From Bacteroidota bacterium (GTDB taxonomy: Bacteria; Bacteroidota; Bacteroidia; Palsa-948): a DNA stretch of 64,000 nucleotides. Within the stretch, counting starts at the first letter, position 1. The number at the start of each line of letters is the position of its first letter. The notes beneath the pieces are model-generated. The model had not been told where the DNA came from and did not search any database. It saw nothing but the letters and a program-made list of their open reading frames with translations. The translations under genes and the position numbers were made by a program. The stretch is from contig JACRAM010000125.1 of assembly GCA_016213405.1 (NCBI GenBank), forward strand, positions 62,001 to 126,000, given 5' to 3'. Positions 7,522 to 15,478 of this stretch are shown here, piece by piece.

Positions 7522-9099
7522 ATGTATAAAACTTCCCTGAAAAAATATTCTTCCTACGCCTATTTATTCGGAGTTTTTCTTCTTGCTGTTTCTCTTCCCT
7601 GGTCAAAGTTTTTAATGAGCAACGCTCAGATTATTTTACTCGCCTCCTGGTTATTGGGAGGAGACCTGCCCTCCAAACTGATACGGTTCCTGAAAAATAA
7701 AACCGCCCTGGTTCTCAGTTCTGTTTTTATTCTTCACGTGATTGGGCTTTCCTATACAACCGATTTTACATACGGATTAGAAGATGTGCAAAAGAAAATT
7801 CCGCTCCTGCTGCTGCCACTCATTTTTTCAACCTCTGCTCCGCTCTCAAAGAAAATGCTTGAAAATGTTTTATCGTTTTTTGTCCTTTCTGTAATTACTG
7901 CATCGCTGGTTTGTTTTTATGTTTTACTTGGATATACGCACAAACAAATTCTTCAGCCGCAGCAGGCATCCGTTTTTATTTCTCATATACGGTTTGGGTT
8001 ATTGATAAGCTTGTCCATTTTTATTCTTGCCTATTTTTTCTTTACGAAAAAAATTCTGATTCTCAAAATAATTATTCCTGCGCTGATGGTCTGGTTAATT
8101 CTGTTTCTTCTGATGATGGAATCGGCCACCGGATTAGTCTGCACTGCAGTAATTTCAGTTCTGCTTATTCTTTATTTCATTTTTACTTCGAAAAAAATCG
8201 TTGTTAAACTTGCCTTAATTGCAATTTTAATTCTGCCTGCCGCTTATTTCGGAAACAGTTATTTATCTGCTTCAAAAGATGTTTCAAAATCTCTTAGTGA
8301 AACAAAACAGCTTCCTCTTCTTACAAAAAACGGAAATTCATATTCACATGACACCATCAGCAAAGAAACCGAAAACGGAAATTATGTATGGCTGAATGTT
8401 TGCGAGAAAGAACTTGCTGATGAATGGAATAAAAAAAGCAGGATTGGTTATGGCGAAAAAGATTTGCAGAGAAATGAAATCAAATACACGCTCATCCGCT
8501 TTCTCGCATCGAAAGGGTTGGCAAAAGATTCAGAAGGAGTGAACACTCTTTCTGAAAAAGAAATTCAATCCATTGAAAAAGGAATTCCGAATGTCAATTA
8601 CATAGGACTATTTAATCCTAAAGCAAGGGTTGAAAAAATAATCTGGGAGTTTAATATATTCTTAAAAGGAGGAAACCCAAGCGGTCATTCAGTCATTCAG
8701 CGCTTTGAATTCTGGAAAGCATCCATCGGAATCATAAAGAAAAATATTTTATTTGGTGTCGGAACAGGAGATGCGGATATTGCGTTTGCAGATCAATATA
8801 ACAAAATGAATTCTCCCTTAACAAAAGAATGGCGCTTGCGTTCTCACAACCAGTTTCTTGCCATCGGTGTTGCTTTCGGCATTATTGGAATAATGTGGTT
8901 TTTGATTTCTTTATTTTATCCGCTTATTAAAGAAAGAAATTACAAAGATTATCTCTATGTTACATTTTTCATAATTGCTTTTCTTTCGATGCTGACAGAA
9001 GATACGCTGGAAAGCCAGGCAGGAGCCACCTTCTTCGCTTTTTTCAATTCGCTATTTCTGTTCTGCCGTGAAAAGACAGTAGTTAATCCGGAATCTTAA
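7522..9099 (+). CDS. O-antigen ligase / polymerase family membrane protein
   Basis: 525 residues with about ten or more hydrophobic segments and a large central soluble loop (about 255-390). After the loop comes VIQRFEFWKASIGIIKKNIL, GVGTGD and WRLRSHNQFLAIGVAFGIIG, which match the Wzy_C/WaaL-type signature with its periplasmic loop and the conserved RxHNQ. The family joins or polymerises lipid-linked surface glycans at the periplasmic face. It is followed by a GT-C-like protein and a family 2 glycosyltransferase. I cannot tell ligase from polymerase. Confidence 0.8.
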   Translation: MYKTSLKKYSSYAYLFGVFLLAVSLPWSKFLMSNAQIILLASWLLGGDLPSKLIRFLKNKTALVLSSVFILHVIGLSYTTDFTYGLEDVQKKIPLLLLPLIFSTSAPLSKKMLENVLSFFVLSVITASLVCFYVLLGYTHKQILQPQQASVFISHIRFGLLISLSIFILAYFFFTKKILILKIIIPALMVWLILFLLMMESATGLVCTAVISVLLILYFIFTSKKIVVKLALIAILILPAAYFGNSYLSASKDVSKSLSETKQLPLLTKNGNSYSHDTISKETENGNYVWLNVCEKELADEWNKKSRIGYGEKDLQRNEIKYTLIRFLASKGLAKDSEGVNTLSEKEIQSIEKGIPNVNYIGLFNPKARVEKIIWEFNIFLKGGNPSGHSVIQRFEFWKASIGIIKKNILFGVGTGDADIAFADQYNKMNSPLTKEWRLRSHNQFLAIGVAFGIIGIMWFLISLFYPLIKERNYKDYLYVTFFIIAFLSMLTEDTLESQAGATFFAFFNSLFLFCREKTVVNPES

Positions 9100-9131
9100 T
9101 ACAAATTAAAATGCAATAGCTTATTTCAACC

Positions 9132-10430
9132 ATGCAAAAAAGATTTATACTGGTTCTGCTCTTGCTTTTTATTCTACGCACTATGTATGGTTTGTGCAAT
9201 GAATTTTGGTTTGAAGACGAGTTGCAGATTTATCTTATTGGCTTAAAATATTATACAACAGGAGCCTGGCCTTATTTTGGTCCTGATCTGGTTTATACCA
9301 ACACACAAATTCCGGGCGCCTTGCAAGCCTTGCTTGTTGCCATACCACTGTTCATTGTACATGAGCCTGAATCGCCAATTATTTTTCTGAACATCCTGTC
9401 ATTTTCCACTCTGTGTTTTCTGGCATGGTATATTTCTAAAAGGATAAAAATTGTTCCCTATTGGTTTATATGGATATGGGTATTGACAGCGCCATGGGTG
9501 ATGTGTTACAGCACAAGAGTGGTCAATCCATCTTATGTTCTGCCCTTTTCCATTCTATTCTTCATCGGCTTTTTTGAAATGTTTCCTGTTTATAAAAGCA
9601 GACTGCTTCACCTTAATCTCTGTGCATTCTTAATGGGATTAACCACAACCTGTATCATGCAATTACATTTATCATGGGTATTGTTATTGCCTCTGACTGC
9701 TGCTGCGTTTTATTTTAGAATGAAAGAAGATAAATTCAGGATATTAAATCGTTGTGGATTTTATTGTTTAGGTTTTATTCTCGGATTGCTAACACTTCTT
9801 CCTACTTTAATGAATCATACTGTTGCTGCAAGCGGTGGAACAGAAAAAAATATTGTCTTTAATCTGGATAATATCAAAAATATCATCACCATTATTACAA
9901 GATATTTATCTTTTGCAGCTTATGAAGTTCCCTATATGCTAGGCGGAAACACTCCTGCAAGATTAGAGGTTATCAAATCCGAAATATGGATGAGCCCGTT
10001 TGCACTGTTTCTTCTTGTAATTGGCTGGTTACAGGTAATATTTTTCATCACCTGTTTCTTTTTAAAAAACAAATCGGAAGGATGGAAAGCGATTAAATGG
10101 ATCAATGCACTTACCTGCCTGCTTCTTTTCCTGAGTTTCTTTTTCTCCATCAAAGGTCCGTCCTCACATACATTCTATCTGCTGCTGCCTTTAGTTATGT
10201 TATATTCTTTTTATTGTTATGAATGGCTGCTAGAGCGCAAACCGGAAATGAAAAAATTATTGCTGACCATCCTTATTGCAGGATTTTTATTTCATATTGG
10301 TTTAGCTTTGAATAATTATACTATCAGGTCATTATACATAAACAGAAAATTAGTTAAAGAAGCCTTTGACAAAAAAGATTATAAAATTCTCGGTAAACGC
10401 AGAGCCGATGATTGGGGCTATGGGTATTGA
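9132..10430 (+). CDS. Polytopic GT-C-like glycosyltransferase (ArnT/PMT-type)
   Basis: 432 residues, polytopic. The first periplasmic loop contains EFWFEDELQIYLIG, an acidic pair after TM1 as expected for GT-C enzymes that use lipid-phosphate sugars. Many further transmembrane segments follow, and a short basic C-terminus (KILGKRRADDWGYGY). It lies 32 bp after the O-antigen ligase-like gene. The donor and acceptor are unknown. Confidence 0.65.
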   Translation: MQKRFILVLLLLFILRTMYGLCNEFWFEDELQIYLIGLKYYTTGAWPYFGPDLVYTNTQIPGALQALLVAIPLFIVHEPESPIIFLNILSFSTLCFLAWYISKRIKIVPYWFIWIWVLTAPWVMCYSTRVVNPSYVLPFSILFFIGFFEMFPVYKSRLLHLNLCAFLMGLTTTCIMQLHLSWVLLLPLTAAAFYFRMKEDKFRILNRCGFYCLGFILGLLTLLPTLMNHTVAASGGTEKNIVFNLDNIKNIITIITRYLSFAAYEVPYMLGGNTPARLEVIKSEIWMSPFALFLLVIGWLQVIFFITCFFLKNKSEGWKAIKWINALTCLLLFLSFFFSIKGPSSHTFYLLLPLVMLYSFYCYEWLLERKPEMKKLLLTILIAGFLFHIGLALNNYTIRSLYINRKLVKEAFDKKDYKILGKRRADDWGYGY

Positions 10431-10437
10431 AACAATA

Positions 10438-11193
10438 TCACTTATTATTAAGACTATAAAGCTTTGAGTACTTCAGGTAAGTCTCCCATGCAGTAAGCCT
10501 GCAAATAATATATCCATATCTGCCATCGAGGAATCCAAGGTTTAATATATAATTTCTGAAAAACTTGAATGCCGATTTAAGATAAATCATAGGAAATAAT
10601 ATTTTCATGCCTTGCTTTTTCAGTTCATTCGCAGAAATATCCGCAAACTTTTCTGCTTGCCTGTAATGTTCTTCAACAGAATAATAACTGTAATGTAAAA
10701 TATCTCCTTTCAGCATTCCGACAGATTTATCACCATCAATCAATTCATATTTATCATGTGGGTTCACTCCACCCCATTTTCCTCTTCGCAAATCAAACAA
10801 GCGAAGTTTTTTGTCAGGATACCAGCCACAGTGATGAATCCATTGTCCGCAATAGTTGGTGAGACGATTGGTATAATAACCATCATATTTCCAATTTTGC
10901 TTTGCTTCAAGAATAGATTTTTTCAATTCATCCGAAAGCGCTTCATCAGCATCAAGGGAAAGTACGTAAGGGAATTTTGCCTGAGTGATTGCCCAATTCT
11001 TTTGTTCAATATATCCTTCAAATTTATGCTGGACAAAACGTGCTCCTTTTGATTTACAGATTTCTTCCGTTCTGTCTGTAGAAAAAGAATCAACAACTAT
11101 AATGTCATCCGAAATATCTTTCACAGAATCCAGACAACGATTGATGTTTTTTTCTTCGTTGAATGTGATTATGACAACAGAGAGCTGAATCAT
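10438..11193 (-). CDS. Family 2 glycosyltransferase (LPS core type, WaaE/KdtX-like)
   Basis: 251 residues. It has a GT2 N-terminus (LSVVIITFNEEKNINRCLDS), the nucleotide-sugar site DIIVVDSFSTDRTEE and the metal-binding VLSLDADEALSDEL. Later motifs are WIHHCGWYPDKKLRLF and GGVNPHDKYEL, typical of WaaE-like beta-glycosyltransferases. It is likely a cytosolic, membrane-associated enzyme adding a hexose to LPS core. It converges on the GT-C gene with 7 bp between stops. Confidence 0.88.
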   Translation of the reverse strand: MIQLSVVIITFNEEKNINRCLDSVKDISDDIIVVDSFSTDRTEEICKSKGARFVQHKFEGYIEQKNWAITQAKFPYVLSLDADEALSDELKKSILEAKQNWKYDGYYTNRLTNYCGQWIHHCGWYPDKKLRLFDLRRGKWGGVNPHDKYELIDGDKSVGMLKGDILHYSYYSVEEHYRQAEKFADISANELKKQGMKILFPMIYLKSAFKFFRNYILNLGFLDGRYGYIICRLTAWETYLKYSKLYSLNNK

Positions 11194-11354
11194 GGGGCAA
11201 AGTTACAATTCTCATCCTTTGGCTGTTCTCTGCGCTCTTTGTGTGTCTTTCCTCTGCGACCTTTGCGGTTAAGGATGTTAAATACATTAACCGCAAAGAA
11301 CACGAAGATACAGCCCGCAAAGTCCACCATGAACCACAATGACGAACAATTATT

Positions 11355-11362
11355 TACCTTTG
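11355..11362 (+). promoter_or_regulatory. -7 box immediately before meaB
   Basis: tacctttg matches TAnnTTTG and ends 3 nt before the ATG at 11366. A -33 TTTG is not evident. The position favours the ATG at 11366 over the upstream ATG at 11339 and implies a very short leader. Confidence 0.4.
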
Positions 11363-11365
11363 AAT

Positions 11366-12337
11366 ATGTCCGAAACGAAAGACATCCTAAAGAAATTTGA
11401 ATCAGGCGATATAAAAGCGCTTGCACGAATTATTTCCATTGTTGAGAATGAAACGGACGGCTACGAAGAAATATTATCCTCGCTGAAAATAAAAAATGTT
11501 CCTGTTGTTGGAATTACCGGACCTCCGGGTGCAGGCAAAAGCACGCTCATCAATGCAATTCTCAAAAAACTTACAGATAAAGGAAAAAGAATCGGGGTGA
11601 TTGCCATTGACCCGACTTCTCCTTTCAATTACGGCTCTTTGCTTTGCGACAGGTTAAGAATGGCTGAGCATTTCACGAATGAAAAAGTATTCATTCGCTC
11701 GCTGGCTACACGCGGTTCGCTGGGCGGACTTTCAGCAAAAACAATTGAGGTGATAGATGTCCTGAGAGCGTTCGGTAGCCCATCCCTAACCCTTCCCCAA
11801 GGGAAGGGAGTTGCACGCGCAAGTTCTCCCCCTTGGGGGGAGTTAGAGGGGGCATTTGATTATGTATTTATAGAAACCGTTGGGGTTGGACAAAGCGAAG
11901 TAGAAATTGCAGGGCTTGCCGATACCACCGTTCTGGTTCTCGTGCCCGGCTATGGAGATGAAGTGCAAACGCTGAAATCAGGCATTATGGAGATAGGGGA
12001 TATTTTTGTGATTAACAAAAGCGACCAGCCGAATGCGGAAGGGTTTGCAAAAAATGTGGAGCAGTTAGTTCACAGCAGAGAAAAAAGTAACTGGACAACT
12101 CCTGTAATAAAAGCAGTAGCAACCGAAGAAAAGGGAATTGAAGAAATTATAAATAAGATTGACGAACACGCCAGCCACAGCAACGACAAAAAATTATTTC
12201 TCGTGACAGAAAAAGCATTTAAACTAATACGGAACAAGCGAATGAAAGATGTGGACAAGAAAAAATTGCAGAAAGAGATTGAAAAGGAAATGAAGAAGAA
12301 GGATTTTAATCTATACAAATTTGTTGTGAAATATTAA
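11366..12337 (+). CDS. meaB: Methylmalonyl-CoA mutase-associated GTPase MeaB, with in-frame MITE
   Basis: 323 residues from the ATG at 11366 (an ATG at 11339 would add nine). MeaB is a G3E-type P-loop GTPase that protects and reloads the B12-dependent methylmalonyl-CoA mutase. Walker A is GITGPPGAGKSTLINA (about 49-64). Later motifs are VIAIDPTSPF, GGLSAKTIEVID and FIETVGVGQSEVEIA, with the NKSD specificity motif. Between VLRAFG and FDYVFIETV are about 26 extra residues (138-163, including SPSLTLPQGKG and SSPPWGELEG) encoded by the paired-hairpin element at 11777-11853. The frame is preserved. No mutase gene is in the window. Confidence 0.92.
   Translation: MSETKDILKKFESGDIKALARIISIVENETDGYEEILSSLKIKNVPVVGITGPPGAGKSTLINAILKKLTDKGKRIGVIAIDPTSPFNYGSLLCDRLRMAEHFTNEKVFIRSLATRGSLGGLSAKTIEVIDVLRAFGSPSLTLPQGKGVARASSPPWGELEGAFDYVFIETVGVGQSEVEIAGLADTTVLVLVPGYGDEVQTLKSGIMEIGDIFVINKSDQPNAEGFAKNVEQLVHSREKSNWTTPVIKAVATEEKGIEEIINKIDEHASHSNDKKLFLVTEKAFKLIRNKRMKDVDKKKLQKEIEKEMKKKDFNLYKFVVKY
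11777..11853. repeat. Complete paired-hairpin MITE-like element inside meaB
   Basis: Left half: agcccatccctaaccc, then hairpin ttcccc-aa-gggaa. A 12-nt spacer follows. Right half: hairpin ctccccctt-ggggggag, then ttagagggggc. The halves are inverted relative to each other, as at 34838, 37348, 39038 and 49382. With about one flanking base the length is a multiple of three, keeping meaB in frame. Confidence 0.85.
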
Positions 12338-12339
12338 TT

Positions 12340-12537
12340 ATGAGATTAGTTTGGGTCATAGTAGTAATCTATTTAGTTTATTCAGTATTGATAGTTCTTA
12401 TTCCCTTCTTTTGGGGAATAATAGTTTCATATGTTATTAAAACATCTGAAAAAGGATGTGTTGACCGCCAAGATGAGATAAATAAGGAACGAAATATTAA
12501 ATATTATGAAAGCAATAAAGGCATATGGCCAGGATAA
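12340..12537 (+). CDS. Small predicted membrane protein after meaB
   Basis: 65 residues. Residues 2-34 are strongly hydrophobic (VWVIVVIYLVYSVLIVLI and FFWGIIVSYVI), enough for one or two spans. The tail is charged (CVDRQDEINKERNIKYY). The ATG lies 2 nt after the meaB stop, which supports translational coupling. The function is unknown, and the coding status rests on position and composition only. Confidence 0.5.
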   Translation: MRLVWVIVVIYLVYSVLIVLIPFFWGIIVSYVIKTSEKGCVDRQDEINKERNIKYYESNKGIWPG

Positions 12538-12543
12538 TATCAA

Positions 12544-12756
12544 TTGGCTGTTTGCGTGAGGGGTAAACTAATCACATGTCACTCCTACGGAGTTTTAATT
12601 TCTATTTATCTGTGCTTCTATAAATAGTTCACCCCTTTGGGGTTCAATACAAAAATATTTTTCAATTCAAGTTAACCCCGAAGGGGTGGTCTGATTATAG
12701 AAAAAAGTTTCATCATCATTCTAACTCCGTAGGAGTGACATGTTGGCTGTTTGCGT
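12544..12756. repeat. REP-doublet (BIME-like) element with perfect 21-bp terminal inverted repeats
   Basis: The 21 bases at 12574-12594 (core actcctacggagtt) are exactly repeated in inverse at 12723-12743. Inside are two further hairpins, acccctttggggtt and aaccccgaaggggtg, in inverted positions. Each half reads hairpin, about 27 nt AT-rich spacer, ctataaatagtt-like box, hairpin. That is the same order as the ends of the IS200-like element at 15479-16085, which also carries ataaatagttc. The unit is bracketed by the 14-bp direct repeat ttggctgtttgcgt (12544-12557 and 12743-12756). Confidence 0.8.
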
Positions 12757-12840
12757 TAGCGATTGCAGTGAAAATCCTTTTTTGCGCTTCGCAAAAAAGA
12801 TTGGAACGGAAAGCGCGACCGCGCTTCGCGGGAACGCCCA
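12757..12840. repeat. Dispersed hairpin repeat, copy 1
   Basis: gattgcagtgaaaatcc is followed by the hairpin cttttttgcgc-ttcg-caaaaaag and then attggaacggaaagcgcg and a second hairpin (cgaccgcgcttcgcgg). The same order of blocks occurs at 19748-19875. The A/T tracts on both sides of the stem would suit a bidirectional terminator between convergent genes. Confidence 0.7.
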
Positions 12841-12940
12841 AATAAAAATACAATGGGGTACAGATAACGGATACTTTTCAGATTTTCAGATAACAGCCAT
12901 TTGTAAATCTGTATAAATCTGTTATCTGTACAACAAATAT

Positions 12941-15460
12941 TTACTCGTGAAAATAAACGCGCTTCACTCTTCGTGAAATTCCGGTGAACACTTCGTAGGG
13001 GATTGTGTCCATATCTTTTGCGATGAGCGAGATGGGATTTTGCTCACCGAAAACAATTACTTCATCTCCCTCGGAGCATTGAATGGCGGAAATATCGAGC
13101 ATGCACATGTCCATGCAAACATTTCCGGTAATGGGCGCGGGCTTGCCTGTCCGAATGGATCCCTTCGGGACGATAATCATTTTTCCTTTTCCGTTGCTGA
13201 GGCGCCTGCTGAGCCCGTCTGCGTAGCCGATGGGAACGGTGGCGATGCGCATTTCTTTTTTCGCTATGAATTTCCGGCTGTAACCCACCGATTCTCCTGC
13301 GGGAATATTTTTTATCTGCGAAATGGTTGTCTTAAGCGTGGAAACATTTTTCAGTTGCGCCTGCTCGGTTTCGTTGGCACCAATTCCGTATAAACCGATT
13401 CCGAGCCGAACCATTTCAAATTGCGCGCCCGGAAAGCGTACTATGCCTGCAGAATTTAATATGTGACGAAGAATGGGGTAATCAAACCGCGAACGAATCA
13501 CTTCGCTCATCTCTCCGAATTTTTTTATTTGCTGACGCGTGAATTCATCGTGTGCGGATTCATCGCTTCCTGCGAGATGAGAAAATACCGAGCGCACTTC
13601 CAGAAATTTGCTGTTGCCGATTCTCACTGCGAGTTCGTTCACTTCTTTTTCTTCGAAGCCGAGGCGGTGCATTCCTGTGTCTAATTTCAAATGTATCGGG
13701 TACGGAGAATCTTTTCTTCCTGAACGGCTTACTGCGTCTTCAAAAAGTTTCAGCACGCGAAAAGAAAAAATTTCAGGCTCCAAATCATTTTTAATCATTG
13801 CGTCATAACTCGCTTCTTCGGGATTCATCACCATAATCGGCACGGTGATTCCTGCTTTGTGAAGTTCAATTCCTTCATCGGCATATGCCACCGCGAGATA
13901 ATCCACATGATGGTGCTGAAGAATATTCGCAATCTCAAAACCTCCGCTTCCATAGGAGAATGCCTTCACCATCGCCATCATCTGCGTTCCGGGCGCGAGT
14001 TTGGAGCGATAATAATTCAGGTTGTGAATGAGTGCGTTGAGATTTATTTCAAGAACGGTTTCGTGCGCTTTCTGCTGAAGAACCTGCGATATCTTTTCGA
14101 AACTAAATGCTCGTGCGCCTTTTAGCAGAATAGTTTCGTTGGAAAATAAATTTCCGCTGTACTGTGAAAGAAATTCATCCGTTGTTTTGAAAAATATTTT
14201 CTCTGTTTCAAATTGTTTTTGCTGTCGGGAAATTGCTTCACCGATTCCGAAAATCTTATTGATACCTTTTTCTTTTACAAGTTGCGCTACTTCTTTGTAA
14301 AGTTCATCTTCATTTTTTCCGCTTTGAAAAATATCCGATAGAATTAAAGTGCGCTTGGGATATTGCTTTTGCTGATTCAGAAAATCCAGTGCAATAGCAA
14401 GCGAACCTAAATCAGAATTGTAGCTGTCGTTGATGACAGAACAATTATTAATTCCTTCTTTCAGTTCCAGTCGCATTGCAACGGGACTCAGGCGAGTCAT
14501 TCGTTCGGCAATAATTTTATTCTGATAGCCAAGAAGCAGCATCACCGCCCAGCAATGAATGGCATTCTCAATGCTGGCTTCATCCGTAAAAGGAATTCTG
14601 ATCCGGATGAACTCATTGTTATAAACACCCTGAAGTTCGGTTTCACTTCCATCTTTGGTAACTTTTCCTACCTGAAGATTCGCTTTTGATTTTCTGGACC
14701 ATGTAAAGAGATTTATTTTTTTGATGACAGGGTTGGAAATAATTTCTTCGTTGAGCTCGAGATTGTCACGGTTATAAATCAAAGTATTTGAGTGCACAAA
14801 CAGTTTCAGCTTCTCGCGAATTTTTTGTTTCGGATTCAGAAAATTTTCATCGTGCGCCTGCCCGATATTTGTTAAGAGCCCGACAGTTGGAGAGATTATC
14901 GGCTCCAGGTTTTCCATTTCATCAGGCTTGGAAATTCCCGCTTCAAAGAGGGCGATGTTGTGTTCCTCGCTCGTAAGCCAGACCGAAAGCGGAACTCCTA
15001 CCTGGGAATTATAACTTTTCGGGCTTCGCACCACGCTTTTATCTTCCTGCAAAAGATGATAAAGCCATTCCTTGACAATCGTTTTTCCGTTGCTTCCGGT
15101 AATTCCGATAACTGGAATGTTAAATTTCTTTCGATGATTTGCCGACAAATGCTGAAGCGCGGATAAAGTATCTTTTACAAGAATGAAATTCGCTTCCGGA
15201 TAGACCTCATCCCCTCGCTCTTCTCCTACAGGAGAAGGGAGCGAAGCCACAACAAAGTTCCGAACTCGTTTCTTGTAGGCGTCACCAATAAATTTATGTC
15301 CGTCATTGCGCTCGCTTTTTAGCGCGAAGAAGAGGGAAGTTTCAGGAGAGGAAATGCTCCGGCTGTCAATCAGCAAATGACGAATCTGTGCATCAGGATT
15401 TCCATTTCCGCTGAACGTTCCTCCAAGAATTCTTGCTATATCTTTTGCGAAGTAATACAA
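12941..15460 (-). CDS. murF-alr: Bifunctional MurF ligase / alanine racemase
   Basis: The N-terminal half adds D-Ala-D-Ala to UDP-MurNAc-tripeptide. The C-terminal half makes D-Ala from L-Ala. This fusion is known in Bacteroidota. MurF: GITGSNGKTIVKEWL at about 119-133. Alr: PLP Lys at about 499 (MVKAFSYGSGG), and the catalytic Tyr region MVRLGIGLYGIG. I place the start at TTG 15460 (M-YYFAKDIARILGG), giving 839 residues. An ATG at 15535 would add 25 residues translated from IS/REP sequence. Residues about 73-86 (PSPVGEERGDEVYP) are an insertion encoded by a repeat at 15202-15244. Both active sites look intact. Confidence 0.93.
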   Translation of the reverse strand: MYYFAKDIARILGGTFSGNGNPDAQIRHLLIDSRSISSPETSLFFALKSERNDGHKFIGDAYKKRVRNFVVASLPSPVGEERGDEVYPEANFILVKDTLSALQHLSANHRKKFNIPVIGITGSNGKTIVKEWLYHLLQEDKSVVRSPKSYNSQVGVPLSVWLTSEEHNIALFEAGISKPDEMENLEPIISPTVGLLTNIGQAHDENFLNPKQKIREKLKLFVHSNTLIYNRDNLELNEEIISNPVIKKINLFTWSRKSKANLQVGKVTKDGSETELQGVYNNEFIRIRIPFTDEASIENAIHCWAVMLLLGYQNKIIAERMTRLSPVAMRLELKEGINNCSVINDSYNSDLGSLAIALDFLNQQKQYPKRTLILSDIFQSGKNEDELYKEVAQLVKEKGINKIFGIGEAISRQQKQFETEKIFFKTTDEFLSQYSGNLFSNETILLKGARAFSFEKISQVLQQKAHETVLEINLNALIHNLNYYRSKLAPGTQMMAMVKAFSYGSGGFEIANILQHHHVDYLAVAYADEGIELHKAGITVPIMVMNPEEASYDAMIKNDLEPEIFSFRVLKLFEDAVSRSGRKDSPYPIHLKLDTGMHRLGFEEKEVNELAVRIGNSKFLEVRSVFSHLAGSDESAHDEFTRQQIKKFGEMSEVIRSRFDYPILRHILNSAGIVRFPGAQFEMVRLGIGLYGIGANETEQAQLKNVSTLKTTISQIKNIPAGESVGYSRKFIAKKEMRIATVPIGYADGLSRRLSNGKGKMIIVPKGSIRTGKPAPITGNVCMDMCMLDISAIQCSEGDEVIVFGEQNPISLIAKDMDTIPYEVFTGISRRVKRVYFHE
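15202..15244. repeat. Half paired-hairpin element inside murF-alr
   Basis: The arm acctcatcccctcgctc is followed by the hairpin ttctcc-taca-ggagaa and then gggagcga. The arrangement matches half elements elsewhere in the window. It falls in a poorly conserved part of the MurF N-terminal domain and keeps the frame. Confidence 0.65.
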
Positions 15461-15478
15461 GTTTTTATTTTTTCGTTT

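Larger units (their letters stand above)
12538..12940. other. Convergent intergenic region filled by nested repeats
   Basis: This 403-bp gap lies between the rightward meaB unit and the leftward murF-alr gene. It holds the REP-like element at 12544-12756, the hairpin repeat at 12757-12840 and a short aaatctgt-type repeat near 12903-12930. No gene is seen. Confidence 0.75.

Noticed and set aside
11777-11853. meaB as a pseudogene because of the inserted element
   Set aside because: Frame, Walker A, G3E-type motifs and C-terminus are intact. The insertion is in a loop region between conserved blocks.
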